NCBI GenBank assembly: GCA_020641055.1
Contig: CP067345.1
Span: forward strand, 3,589,317-3,653,316
DNA length: 64,000 nt
Direction: 5' to 3'
Origin: Clostridioides sp. ES-S-0010-02
Lineage (GTDB): Bacteria; Bacillota; Clostridia; Peptostreptococcales; Peptostreptococcaceae
The position numbers were made by a program, and so were the translations under genes. The notes below the pieces were generated by a model. The model had not been told where the DNA came from. It saw only the letters and a program-made list of their open reading frames with translations, and ran no database searches. Shown here one piece after another: positions 27,666 to 36,548 of the stretch. Position 1 is the stretch's first letter; each line of letters opens with the position of its first letter.

Positions 27666-29042
27666 CTAACCAACCATAATCTTGCCTTCTGCGTATCTAA
27701 CTGGCTGACTCTTTCTTCTACCTCCAGAAAGTATAGCCATAAATAAAGTAAGAGAACCAACTCTCCCCATAAACATAAAGATTATTATTATAACCTTACC
27801 TAAAGCATTTAGATTTGCACTTCCAGCTAAACTTGAACCAACTGTAGCTAGTGCTGATGTAACCTCAAATGCTGATTGAACTAGTGTAAACTTAGGTTGA
27901 GTTATTGAAATAATCAAAGTTCCAAAAATAACTGCGGATATACTAATTACAAATATCCCTAGAGATTTTTTTATAGTTGTTGGAGCCAGTCTTCTCTCAA
28001 AAGTTTCTATATCAGATTTTCCTGATAAAAAACTTCTAACTGTAATTATTAAAACTGCTAATGTTGTTGTTTTGATACCTCCACCAGTAGATGCAGGTGA
28101 TGCTCCAATAAACATCAAAATTATCATTATAAATACACTACTTTCTTGTAAAGTAGCTAAATCAAGTGTATTAAAACCAGCAGTTCTTGCTGTTACTGAT
28201 TGAAATATCGCTGATAATATTTTCCCTTTTACAGGTAAATCTGCCATAGTGGCCTTTTGGTTAAACTCTATAAGAAAAATAAATATTGCACCTACTAAAA
28301 TAAGTATTGCAGTTGAAAATAAAACAACTTTAGAATGCACATTTAATTTTGAAAATCTTCTTTTTCTTACAATATCAAGAACAACTGGAAATCCTAATCC
28401 ACCTAACACTATAAGTGCACAAATAGTCATTGATACTATAAAATTGTTTACATAAGAATTTAGCGATGTAAATGGCCCACTTACACTACCCATTAAGTCA
28501 AATCCGGCATTACAAAACCCTGATATTGCGTGAAATACGCTATACCATATCCCTCTAGATAAACCAAATTGTGGAATAAAGACAGTTGATAAGACTAGTG
28601 CTCCTATTCCCTCTATGGTTATAGTTATTATTAATACAAACCTTGTAAGTTTTACTAGCCCTGATAAGTCTGCTTGGTTTAATGATTCTTGTATCAATAA
28701 TCTTTCTCTTAGTTGTATTTTTTTTCGTGCCATAAGTGAAAACATTGTAGCTACGGTCATAAATCCAAGACCACCAATTTGTATCAATGTTATTATTACT
28801 ATCTGTCCAAATAAACTCCAATAAGTTGCTGTATCTACCATAACTAGACCAGTAACACAAACCGCTGAAGTAGCTGTAAATAGAGCATTTAATAAACCTA
28901 TACTCTCTCTACTCTGTGACGATATCGGGAGTGTTAACAATATTGCTCCAATTAAAATAGTTGCTGCAAACCCAGATACTATTATTTGAGTAGGTCGCAT
29001 TCCATCTGCGTAGAGAATAAGTCTTCTAACTATTGTTTTCAA
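27666..29042 (-). CDS. ktrB: Potassium uptake channel subunit KtrB/TrkH
   Basis: A 458-residue membrane protein of the Trk/Ktr/HKT superfamily with eight main hydrophobic helices plus pore loops. Selectivity-filter regions carry the expected single Gly residues: TSAVCVTGLV (about 60-68), GFCNAGFDLMG (about 172), ARTAGFNTLD (about 285) and ATVGSSLAG (about 400). It is the K+-conducting partner of KtrA. The start is TTG with AAGGAGG. There is no cyclic di-AMP (ydaO) riboswitch signature in its leader. Confidence 0.94.
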   Translation of the reverse strand: MKTIVRRLILYADGMRPTQIIVSGFAATILIGAILLTLPISSQSRESIGLLNALFTATSAVCVTGLVMVDTATYWSLFGQIVIITLIQIGGLGFMTVATMFSLMARKKIQLRERLLIQESLNQADLSGLVKLTRFVLIITITIEGIGALVLSTVFIPQFGLSRGIWYSVFHAISGFCNAGFDLMGSVSGPFTSLNSYVNNFIVSMTICALIVLGGLGFPVVLDIVRKRRFSKLNVHSKVVLFSTAILILVGAIFIFLIEFNQKATMADLPVKGKILSAIFQSVTARTAGFNTLDLATLQESSVFIMIILMFIGASPASTGGGIKTTTLAVLIITVRSFLSGKSDIETFERRLAPTTIKKSLGIFVISISAVIFGTLIISITQPKFTLVQSAFEVTSALATVGSSLAGSANLNALGKVIIIIFMFMGRVGSLTLFMAILSGGRRKSQPVRYAEGKIMVG

Positions 29043-29130
29043 CTTTCTTTATACCTCCTTAACATAAAATCATTACTGTTAAGACCTTTAATTTGTTTAT
29101 TTTTAGAGTTTTCCTCTAAATTATTACTCT

Positions 29131-29159
29131 ATTATAGTATAAATATTGTATAAAGACAA
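29131..29159 (-). promoter_or_regulatory. Promoter of ktrB
   Basis: Minus-strand -35 TTGTCT (29159-29154), 17-bp spacer and a perfect -10 TATAAT (29136-29131), giving a leader of about 80 nt with a small TTTAGAG...CTCTAAA hairpin. The remaining 29160-29469 region is very AT-rich and must carry the promoter of the divergent M3 peptidase; no gene is seen in it. Confidence 0.7.
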
Positions 29160-29469
29160 TGATATGAATTTTTATAAATTTTGTTTAGAATATTGCAAAT
29201 TTTTATATATGTCTTTTAATTTCAATTACATCAAAAATTTCTATATTTTTTGCATATAATAAGTCTAATAGTAGAATAGTTTTTCGTATTTTATACTTAA
29301 AATTTATTTATCATTTTACCAATACAATTTTCATATATTTTCTTGAAGTTAAATTTTTATATTATCTATAATCTTGTCCATATTTTTATATTAAATTTTC
29401 TTAATATGCATTTTTTATATTTAATATAGTAAAATAACTAATAACTATATCCATGATTGGAGGATTTCT

Positions 29470-31212
29470 ATGATTAAATCCAAGAAAAGATTATTTATTT
29501 CTCTAATTTTAATTGTAATTTTTATTATATTTGCATTATACATAAAAAATTATACTAATGATTCAAAAAAAGATTCAGTTAGAGGAACTATTCCTTTTGA
29601 AAAAATGGAATATAAGCGTCCTGACATAAAGTCAGTATGCGAAAATATTAACACATATAACGATAAACTTTTAACATGTAAAAATGCCAAAGAGCAATTG
29701 AACGTATTTAGTAATGTCGATAAGATTTACCAAGACTTTTATAGTACACTTACTATAGCAAAACTTAGAAATAATATTGATTCATCAGATGAATTTTACT
29801 CTAAAGAATACAAATACCTTATGAGTAAATCTGTGGATGTCGATATGGCATACAAAGATTTTCAGGATACATTTGTAAATTCTAAGTTTTCTAAAGAACT
29901 AAAAAAAGAAATTGGAAAAGATGGATTTAATTATTTAAAAAACATTGGAAAGCTTAATTCAGAAGAAGTAGAAAGCCTACTTAAAAAAGAGCAAGACTTA
30001 GTTGTTAAATATGAAGACTTATTATCTAAGTCTACTGTATCAGTAGATGGAATGGAAATAGACTTTGAAGAAGCCATGTCAAAACCCAATCTCACTTATG
30101 AAGAATATGTAAAAATCTATTCAGATTACTTAAAAAAATACAACCCTATATTTGGTAATATTTTTTTAGAACTTGTACAGACGAGAACTGAAATAGCAAC
30201 TAAGCTAGGCTTTAAGAATTATACAGATTATGCTTATTTAAATTTAAATAAAGATTACTCCCAAGAGGATGCAAGAAAATTTAGAAGTGAAGTAAAAGAG
30301 TACATAGTTCCATTATATAGGAAAGTTACATCACAACCTTCTGACTCTTCTATTTATATTAAGGCATATAAGAATCGTTCATTTAGAAAATTTGATAAAG
30401 TACTTGAAGATATATCTCCAAAATTAAAAGAGTGTTTTAACTACATGAAAAAGTATGACTTATACGATTATTCCTCTGGGAAAAATAAATCACCTGGAGG
30501 TTATACTACTTATATAACCAAGTACAAAGCACCCTTTTTATTTAATACATGGGACAATTCTTTTTTAGGTGTTACTAGCTTTGCTCATGAGTTTGGTCAT
30601 TTTTTTAATTACTACAACAGTATTAACTCAAATAATACAATACAGCCAAGTATTGATATATGCGAAGTTCATTCAACATCTTTAGAAATTTTATTTTACA
30701 AGTATTTTGATGAATTCTTTGGAAAACAATCTGAAGCAATAAAAAAAGAACACTTATCGATTGTTTTAAACACAATTATTGATGCTTGTCTTTACGATGA
30801 GTTTCAAGAAATTATATATAAAAACCCATATATGAGCTTAAATGATATAAATAAACTATTTTTTGATTTAGAAGAAGAATATGGAGTATCTAATAAGATA
30901 CTTAAAGATAAAAATGCTCCATTTTGGATACTTGTATCTCATAATTTCCAAGTTCCTTTTTACTATTTAAGTTATGGTCTTGCATCTGATGTATCTCTTC
31001 AAATATGGGAGTTATCACAAGGTGACTATAGAAAAGCTGTTGATGTATATATGGATTTTTTAAATCAAAATACAGATGCAGGATTTAAAGATGTAGTAGA
31101 AAAAGTTAATCTACAATCTCCTTTTGAAAGTGGAAACTTAGAGGAAATAAGCTCAGCTTTATATGATTATTTTGGTATAGAGAACCCTCTCAAACTAGAA
31201 AATGCTTCTTAG
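29470..31212 (+). CDS. Membrane-anchored M3-family metallopeptidase (oligoendopeptidase F-like)
   Basis: A 580-residue protein with a single N-terminal membrane anchor (about 8-26, a run of Ile/Leu/Phe after KSKKR) and no lipobox. The rest is an M3-type peptidase with the zinc motif HEFGH at residues 373-377 and the third ligand in CEVHSTS (Glu399). The N-terminal helical lid domain (about 50-340) is typical of oligoendopeptidases. Predicted to sit outside the membrane and cut short peptides; most M3 enzymes are cytosolic, so the anchor is unusual. The start is ATG with GGAGG. Monocistronic, with a terminator at 31348. Confidence 0.88.
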   Translation: MIKSKKRLFISLILIVIFIIFALYIKNYTNDSKKDSVRGTIPFEKMEYKRPDIKSVCENINTYNDKLLTCKNAKEQLNVFSNVDKIYQDFYSTLTIAKLRNNIDSSDEFYSKEYKYLMSKSVDVDMAYKDFQDTFVNSKFSKELKKEIGKDGFNYLKNIGKLNSEEVESLLKKEQDLVVKYEDLLSKSTVSVDGMEIDFEEAMSKPNLTYEEYVKIYSDYLKKYNPIFGNIFLELVQTRTEIATKLGFKNYTDYAYLNLNKDYSQEDARKFRSEVKEYIVPLYRKVTSQPSDSSIYIKAYKNRSFRKFDKVLEDISPKLKECFNYMKKYDLYDYSSGKNKSPGGYTTYITKYKAPFLFNTWDNSFLGVTSFAHEFGHFFNYYNSINSNNTIQPSIDICEVHSTSLEILFYKYFDEFFGKQSEAIKKEHLSIVLNTIIDACLYDEFQEIIYKNPYMSLNDINKLFFDLEEEYGVSNKILKDKNAPFWILVSHNFQVPFYYLSYGLASDVSLQIWELSQGDYRKAVDVYMDFLNQNTDAGFKDVVEKVNLQSPFESGNLEEISSALYDYFGIENPLKLENAS

Positions 31213-31325
31213 TATTTAATAACTTATGATATATCTAATAAATATTTATTAATACTTATTAACTCATGTTATGTCTAGTACGTACTTATTAATACTTATT
31301 AACTTATGTTATATCTAGTAAATAT
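31206..31325. repeat. Imperfect 40-bp tandem repeat after the M3 peptidase gene
   Basis: The sequence TTATTAATACTTATTAAC recurs at 31246 and 31286, exactly 40 bp apart, each followed by a near-identical TATGTTATRTCTAGTA segment. A more diverged third copy precedes them at about 31206. Non-coding. Confidence 0.6.
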
Positions 31326-31347
31326 TTTCCATACTTAGTAACATATA

Positions 31348-31403
31348 ATAAAACCGTCAGAAATTTTATAAACCTTTACCTTTATTACTTCTGGCGGTTT
31401 CAT
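31348..31403. terminator. Terminator-like hairpin after the M3 peptidase gene
   Basis: AAACCGTCAGAA (31351-31362) pairs with TTCTGGCGGTTT (31389-31400, one G-U pair), with T or A tracts at both ends. It separates the plus-strand peptidase from the minus-strand TetR-like frame. Confidence 0.7.
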
Positions 31404-31473
31404 ATGTTTGACTGATTAGATTAATATTTAATAACACTTGCACCAATAGTTATAAGTTTCATTTCACATCATC

Positions 31474-31782
31474 TCATTTGATAATATTTTCTATTAAAAT
31501 ATCAATAAATTTATCTCTCTGATGTTTAACTTTTATATTTGTACCACTATATAATTGAAATGATTCTGGTGATAAAGCCGCCATTTGTATAGGTAAAATA
31601 ATTTGTAAGGCAATAGTTCTTAAACTCATTTCGTCTTTTTCGTCCCCAAATATATTACGAAGCATAGAAATGATAGCAAGTTGTGCCTGCATATTTCCAT
31701 TGATTATACATTGATTCAATATAAAAGATAGTACCTTATCATAACCTACCTCCAAAACATTTACATTTTTCGTTCTAAACAT
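31474..31782 (-). pseudogene. TetR-type regulator remnant (C-terminal ligand domain only)
   Basis: A 102-residue frame whose sequence, ending RDKFIDILIENIIK, looks like the C-terminal ligand-binding half of a TetR/AcrR repressor. No HTH is encoded upstream in any frame. No ribosome binding site precedes the ATG at 31782. A GGAGGT inside the frame is followed by an out-of-frame ATG that soon hits a stop. A good -35/-10 pair lies so close (-10 at 31787-31792) that the transcript would be nearly leaderless. I infer a decayed gene; a short expressed protein remains possible. Confidence 0.45.
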
Positions 31783-31786
31783 GTTC

Positions 31787-31814
31787 AGTATAATATTTTT
31801 TTATTATTTGTCAA
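31787..31814 (-). promoter_or_regulatory. Promoter-like pair facing the TetR remnant
   Basis: Minus-strand TTGACA (31814-31809), 16-bp spacer and TATACT (31792-31787). The predicted transcription start falls at or within the ATG at 31782-31780. Confidence 0.5.
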
Positions 31815-31828
31815 TATATAATTTTTAG

Positions 31829-31859
31829 TTGACTCTACCACTATGATATGGTTTATATT
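31829..31859 (+). promoter_or_regulatory. MerR-type promoter with 19-bp spacer
   Basis: TTGACT (31829-31834) and TATATT (31854-31859) are separated by 19 bp. This over-long spacing is characteristic of promoters that MerR-family activators untwist. The spacer contains an imperfect inverted repeat (ACCACTATgATATGGT). It lies 45 bp upstream of the MerR gene, so autoregulation is likely. Confidence 0.65.
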
Positions 31860-31903
31860 GATATTGAGCTCAAAAATAACACCTTTATAAAGGAGATGTA
31901 AAT

Positions 31904-32731
31904 ATGTTTAAGATAGGCGATTTTTCAAAACTTAGTAAAATTAGTATTCGCATGCTACGTCACTATGATGAAATTGGACTTTTAACACCAACTCATATAA
32001 ATAAAATTAATGGTTATAGATACTACAGTGCAAATCAACTTTCCACTACAAATAGAATCCATGCCTTAAAAGATATGGGATTTAGCTTATCTTCTATCAA
32101 AGAAATTTTGACGGAATACAATGATAGAGAAAGCTTGATAAGGTATTTAAATATTCACTATTCTCAAGTAAGAGAACATCTAGAAGACACGCAAAAAAAA
32201 CTATTAAAAATAGAAACTACTATGGAGAGAATTGGAAGGACTGATATTATGAAAAATTATGATGTAACTATAAAAGACTTTGCTCCAAAATATATGATGA
32301 CTTTAAGAAAAACTATACCTACTTATCAAGATGAAGGAATGCTATGGCATCAATTATTCTCAGAAACAAAAGGGCATAATGTACAAGTTGATGTTCCTAA
32401 CTATTCTAAAGCAGTCTTTTATGATGTTGGGTATAAAGAAAATTATGTTGATGTTGAAATACAACTTGCTGTATCTGGAAATTATAAAGATACTGAAAAT
32501 GTTAAGTTTAGAACTGTTCCAAGTGTAACTGCTGCAACTGCTATTGTAAAAGGAAACTTCAATCAACTTACAGATGCTTGTGAAGCTATTGGTAATTGGA
32601 TATCTGACAATAACTATGATGTAGACGGCCCTATGTTTAATATTTATCATATAGGACCTGGTCAAGACAGTAATTCTGATAATTGGGTAACAGAAGTATG
32701 CTTTCCAGTTAGAAAAAATAAGTTTCAATGA
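31904..32731 (+). CDS. MerR-family regulator with GyrI-like effector domain
   Basis: A 275-residue activator. The N-terminal MerR winged helix (1-75) reads FKIGDFSKLSKISIRMLRHYDEIGLLTP in its first part, with the usual HYDEIGLL and GYRYYS motifs. A dimerisation coiled coil spans about 78-118. The C-terminal part (about 120-275) is a GyrI/AraC-E-like effector-binding domain, as in BmrR, which binds hydrophobic or drug-like ligands. The start is ATG with AAAGGAGATG. No transporter lies directly downstream, so apart from its own promoter the targets are unknown. Confidence 0.9.
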   Translation: MFKIGDFSKLSKISIRMLRHYDEIGLLTPTHINKINGYRYYSANQLSTTNRIHALKDMGFSLSSIKEILTEYNDRESLIRYLNIHYSQVREHLEDTQKKLLKIETTMERIGRTDIMKNYDVTIKDFAPKYMMTLRKTIPTYQDEGMLWHQLFSETKGHNVQVDVPNYSKAVFYDVGYKENYVDVEIQLAVSGNYKDTENVKFRTVPSVTAATAIVKGNFNQLTDACEAIGNWISDNNYDVDGPMFNIYHIGPGQDSNSDNWVTEVCFPVRKNKFQ

Positions 32732-33060
32732 TGTTTTATTTATATAATATTTGTATTCTAGCTCTTGTTGTACTTTTTTATAAGTCTTTTAAACATAGAT
32801 TCATACTTTAAGTACTACTTTTGAATAAACATCCCAATTAATGACTAAGAAATTGCTATAACCATAAATTACAATAGGCTTTAGATTCTTTAGGTTTTTC
32901 AAACTTTGCTAGAATGTCTGACAAGCTTCCTAACTAATAGGAACTTGTTGGACCTCACATTTTATTTCTTTACTGAGTATAAATATCCTTTGCTAAACTT
33001 ACAACCTAGGGAATAATATTTATTTTTATTCTAATCTCTTATTTTCCAGACATCGAACTA
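32732..33060. other. Non-coding gap after the MerR gene with one hairpin
   Basis: No gene is seen on either strand. The only structure is an imperfect inverted repeat near 32921-32950 (ACAAGCTTCCT...AGGAACTTGT, one bulged base). It lacks a strong T-run but may end the merR transcript. Confidence 0.4.
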
Positions 33061-33097
33061 CTAATAGCAAAAGTATATTTTTTCATAGCATTGTTAG

Positions 33098-33661
33098 CTA
33101 CTCTATTGAAAGTATCATATTCACATTCTCACCTTCTGGATAATCACCTTGACCCCATTTATCGAAGTATTTCCCATAATACTCTTTAGGATTAAAACAA
33201 TCACTTACCACAAAACCACATTTTTCATAGGCCTTTATAGCACGAGAATTTTTAATCCATGGTCGAATAATAAATGTGCCTACCTCATAGTCTCTAGTCA
33301 AGCTGTCAATTAACAACTTCATAGCTTTTGAACCAATCCCCTTCCCAGTATATTTCATTGAACGCAACCACATATCTAGCTCCATATTAGGTATCTTACC
33401 ATCATTGTATGCATGAGAAATGGTACCCACAATTTGATTATCATATTCTATAAGCAAGTATTTATTAATACCAGGATTACTACTAAAAAAGTAAGATTCT
33501 TCATCATGAATGTCAGACCAGTCAAAATCCTCTTTATTGTCAAACATTGACTTCCATATCTCATCTTCCTCAAATGCCATATCATATATTAGTTTTCTAT
33601 CATAATCTTCAGCATAAAAAAGTTTTATTTTATCTCTCATTACATATAAATCTCGCTTCAT
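33098..33661 (-). CDS. GNAT family N-acetyltransferase
   Basis: A 187-residue acetyltransferase. The acetyl-CoA pyrophosphate loop is YTGKGIGSKAMKLL near 110-123 and motif B is SRAIKAYEKCGFV near 145-157. The pattern EEDEIWKSMF...DWSDI and the length resemble aminoglycoside 6'-acetyltransferase-like GNATs, but the substrate is not determined. I take the ATG at 33661 (MKRDLY), with AAGGTAGTG upstream; the frame continues to an ATG at 33679. It follows the LysR gene by about 50 bp on the same strand and may be co-transcribed. Confidence 0.85.
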   Translation of the reverse strand: MKRDLYVMRDKIKLFYAEDYDRKLIYDMAFEEDEIWKSMFDNKEDFDWSDIHDEESYFFSSNPGINKYLLIEYDNQIVGTISHAYNDGKIPNMELDMWLRSMKYTGKGIGSKAMKLLIDSLTRDYEVGTFIIRPWIKNSRAIKAYEKCGFVVSDCFNPKEYYGKYFDKWGQGDYPEGENVNMILSIE

Positions 33662-33712
33662 AAAAATCACTACCTTCATATAAACAATATTATAAATTAA
33701 ATAGCTGTCTCT

Positions 33713-34606
33713 CTATTCTGATACAAAATTATTAATTTCGCTTTGCAATTTACTTAAGAACATTTTAGTTGCCTTAGAAAAAACCTGATACTTTTTCCAG
33801 ACAATATTTAAGTGTGCTTCTAATCTCGGTTCTAAAGGTCTAAAACAAAGATTGCTATTACCTGTTGTATTGATTAGCTTATCCAAGCAAAGAGCATACC
33901 CAACCCCTTCATCTACCATAAGAGAAGCATTGTAGACAAGATTATAAGTTGCCACTATATTAAATGCTTGAAAATCTTGCCCAGACCAACCAGAAATTAC
34001 ATTTTGAACCAATGTTTGACGTGAAGTTAAGATAGGAATTTCCTTCAAATCATCTGGACATACCGTTTTCTTTTGAGCAAGCTCACAATCTTTTTTCATA
34101 AGCAATCCCCATACATCATTAACAGGAAGTTTGATATAATCATACTTTTCCATGTTGGCAGGTTCGATTAAAATTCCAAAATCTAAAAGCCCTTTATCTA
34201 GTCTTTCCGTTACATCATCAGCATTTCCACTAAATAGATGATAACGGATATGAGGGTATTCTTTCTTCAATTCTTTCGCAGTTTTGGCAATAAAACGCAT
34301 AGCATCTGTTTCTCCCCCACCAATATAAACATTTCCTCGTATATCATCACAATCATTGTTAAAATCTGAAGTAGTTTTATCTGTTAAGTCAATTATTTCC
34401 TGTGCACGTTTACGTAAAAATAAGCCATCCTCTGTAAGTGTGATTTTTCTGTTACCACGCAAAAACAACTTTTTCCCAAGTTCATCTTCAAGTTCCATAA
34501 GTTGTTTTGAAAGCGTAGGTTGTGTCACATTAAGTGATTGAGCTGCACTTGTAATACTTTCCTCTTTTGCAACTGCCAAGAAATATCTCAATACTCTAAG
34601 TTCCAT
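33713..34606 (-). CDS. LysR-family transcriptional regulator
   Basis: A 297-residue regulator. The N-terminal winged HTH (1-60) has the LysR consensus AAQSLNVTQPTLSKQLMELEDELGKKLF in two parts: AAQSLNVTQPTLSKQ and LEDELGKKLF. The rest is a periplasmic-binding-type effector domain (about 90-290). It is divergent from the alcohol dehydrogenase operon, the classic LysR arrangement, so it probably activates that operon in response to a ligand. A candidate binding repeat (ATGCCT...AGGCAT, 34645-34669) lies between the two starts. The start is ATG with AGGAGG. Confidence 0.92.
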   Translation of the reverse strand: MELRVLRYFLAVAKEESITSAAQSLNVTQPTLSKQLMELEDELGKKLFLRGNRKITLTEDGLFLRKRAQEIIDLTDKTTSDFNNDCDDIRGNVYIGGGETDAMRFIAKTAKELKKEYPHIRYHLFSGNADDVTERLDKGLLDFGILIEPANMEKYDYIKLPVNDVWGLLMKKDCELAQKKTVCPDDLKEIPILTSRQTLVQNVISGWSGQDFQAFNIVATYNLVYNASLMVDEGVGYALCLDKLINTTGNSNLCFRPLEPRLEAHLNIVWKKYQVFSKATKMFLSKLQSEINNFVSE

Positions 34607-34644
34607 TATCTATACCTCCTATTTATAGTGTACTTTTCCCTACT

Positions 34645-34669
34645 ATGCCTGTCAACTATGGGAAGGCAT
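34645..34669. promoter_or_regulatory. Candidate LysR binding site
   Basis: The inverted repeat ATGCCT-13 nt-AGGCAT, overlapped by CCC...GGG symmetry, is placed in the 168-bp divergent region between the LysR gene and the dehydrogenase operon. Position and dyad fit a LysR site; there is no direct proof. Confidence 0.4.
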
Positions 34670-34774
34670 TCTTTATAAGTATTTGCTATTATATTGTTTC
34701 GTTAATATAATAAACGTATAGAAACTATGATATAAATTTTAATAAAAACAATAACATAAAAAGGAGAAAAAAAT

Positions 34775-35947
34775 ATGAATTTTAATATGTATATACCAAC
34801 TCGTTTTATCTTTGGAAATGGACGCTTAGATGAATTACATCAACAAAAACTACCTGGAAAGAAAGCCTTGCTTGTTATTTCAAGTGGAAAATCAACTAAA
34901 GAAAATGGTGCACTTGCCCGAACAGAAAAACAGTTAAAAATGGCAGGAGTAGAATTTGTGTTATTCAATGAAATAGACGCAAATCCTAATAAAAATTCTA
35001 TCATGAACGGGGCTTTCTGTGCTCGTAAAACAGAATGCGATTTTATCATTGCCTTAGGTGGTGGAAGTGTCATGGACGCTTCAAAGGCAATTGCAATGAT
35101 GGTGACAAATGATGGTGACTTATGGGATTATGTAAATGGAGGTACTGGAAAGGCTCAACCATTACAAAGTGAACCACTACCAGTTGTTTGTATTACAACC
35201 ACTGCTGGAACAGGTAGTGAAGCTGACCAATGGGGAGTTGTTACAAATGAAGAAACCCATGAGAAAATTGGTGTTGGTGGTTATGACTCTTTATTCCCTG
35301 TTTTGTCCATAATTGACCCAGAATTAATGAAATCTGTACCACCTGAATTTACTGCTTATCAAGGATTTGATACTTTATTCCATGCCGTGGAAAGCTATAT
35401 ATCTTCTTTTTCCAGTGTTATGAGCGATATGTATGCTTTAACTGCTATCGAAAATGTAGGCAACTATCTTGCACATGCAGTAAAAAATGGTAATGATATG
35501 AAAGCAAGAGAACACATGGCTTTTGCAAATACAATTGCAGGAATTGTCATGACAATCAGTGTCACTACAGCACAGCATTCTTTAGAACAAGCTATGTCTG
35601 GTTATTACCCAAGACTTCCTCATGGTGCAGGTTTGATTATGATTTCTAAAGCTTTCTTTGGATTTTTTATAGAAAAACATGCTTGTGATGAACGCTTTGT
35701 ACGCATGGCACAGGCATTGGGAATGAAAGATGCTAACAAAGCAGAAGATTTTATTACGGCTCTTAGCAAATTACAAGAAGCTTGTGGGGTTGCAGATTTA
35801 AAAATGTCCGATTATGGAATTACACCAGGAGATTTTAATCTAATAGCAAAAAGTGCACGAGAAACAATGGGAGGTTTATTTGCAGCAAATCCTTGTGAAA
35901 TGACACATGAGGATTGTGTAGAAGTATTGAAAAAATCTTACAGTTAA
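34775..35947 (+). CDS. Iron-containing alcohol dehydrogenase
   Basis: A 390-residue group III alcohol dehydrogenase (YqhD/butanol-dehydrogenase type). The NAD(P)-binding motif GGGSVMDASKAIAMM lies near residues 94-108. Metal-site segments are visible: FDTLFHAVESYISS (about 199-212) and LPHGAGLIMISKAF (about 276-289), with His residues expected to bind Fe2+. It would interconvert an aldehyde or ketone and an alcohol; the physiological substrate is unknown. The start is ATG with AAGGAG. First gene of a four-gene operon divergent from LysR. Confidence 0.93.
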   Translation: MNFNMYIPTRFIFGNGRLDELHQQKLPGKKALLVISSGKSTKENGALARTEKQLKMAGVEFVLFNEIDANPNKNSIMNGAFCARKTECDFIIALGGGSVMDASKAIAMMVTNDGDLWDYVNGGTGKAQPLQSEPLPVVCITTTAGTGSEADQWGVVTNEETHEKIGVGGYDSLFPVLSIIDPELMKSVPPEFTAYQGFDTLFHAVESYISSFSSVMSDMYALTAIENVGNYLAHAVKNGNDMKAREHMAFANTIAGIVMTISVTTAQHSLEQAMSGYYPRLPHGAGLIMISKAFFGFFIEKHACDERFVRMAQALGMKDANKAEDFITALSKLQEACGVADLKMSDYGITPGDFNLIAKSARETMGGLFAANPCEMTHEDCVEVLKKSYS

Positions 35948-35965
35948 TCAGAAAGGATGTGCAAA

Positions 35966-36544
35966 ATGAACTTGAACTTAAATACATTTTTAGAACACCT
36001 TAATCAAGGACTTACTGTTGTTGGAGGTTCAAAGTTACATCAGTTTATGAGTGAACTTAGCAATGAAGCCATGAAAATTACATCTAAATTAAACAATCAT
36101 TATCATGAGCCGGAAGAAATTAGAACATTATTTTCAGAGTTAATTGGAAAACAGGTAGATGAAACATTTAACATGTTCCCTCCATTTTATACTGACTGTG
36201 GAAAAAATATAACAATAGGTAGAAATGTTTTTATAAATTCAGGATGTCGATTTCAAGACCAAGGTGGTATTACTATAGGAGACAATTCGTTAATTGGTCA
36301 TAATGTAGTATTGGCAACTTTGAATCATGATTTTGCTCCAAGCAAACGAAGCACTATGCACCCAAAACCTATTAAAATAGGGAAAAGTGTCTGGGTTGGT
36401 GCTAATGTCACAATAACTCCTGGTGTAATAGTAGGAGATGGGGCAATTATAGCAGCTGGAGCTGTTGTAACAAAAGATGTGACACCTAATACATTGGTGG
36501 GAGGTGTACCAGCAAAGTTTATAAAAAAAATTGAGGAGGAATAA
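35966..36544 (+). CDS. Maltose/galactoside O-acetyltransferase-like protein
   Basis: A 192-residue left-handed beta-helix acetyltransferase. Hexapeptide repeats run from about residue 75 to 180 ([38 protein letters not shown]). The catalytic His is in LNHDF near 115, and the family terminus [11 protein letters not shown] is present. The start at ATG 35966 has AAAGG 9 nt upstream; an ATG nine bases earlier overlaps that site and is unlikely. Substrate unknown. It lies 18 bp after the dehydrogenase and 4 bp before the next gene, so the genes are translationally close. Confidence 0.9.
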   Translation: MNLNLNTFLEHLNQGLTVVGGSKLHQFMSELSNEAMKITSKLNNHYHEPEEIRTLFSELIGKQVDETFNMFPPFYTDCGKNITIGRNVFINSGCRFQDQGGITIGDNSLIGHNVVLATLNHDFAPSKRSTMHPKPIKIGKSVWVGANVTITPGVIVGDGAIIAAGAVVTKDVTPNTLVGGVPAKFIKKIEEE

Positions 36545-36548
36545 ATAA

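Noticed and set aside
29043-29469. Cyclic di-AMP (ydaO) riboswitch expected before ktrB
   Set aside because: The leader from the mapped-looking promoter is only about 80 nt, A/T-rich and lacks the conserved ydaO sequence blocks.
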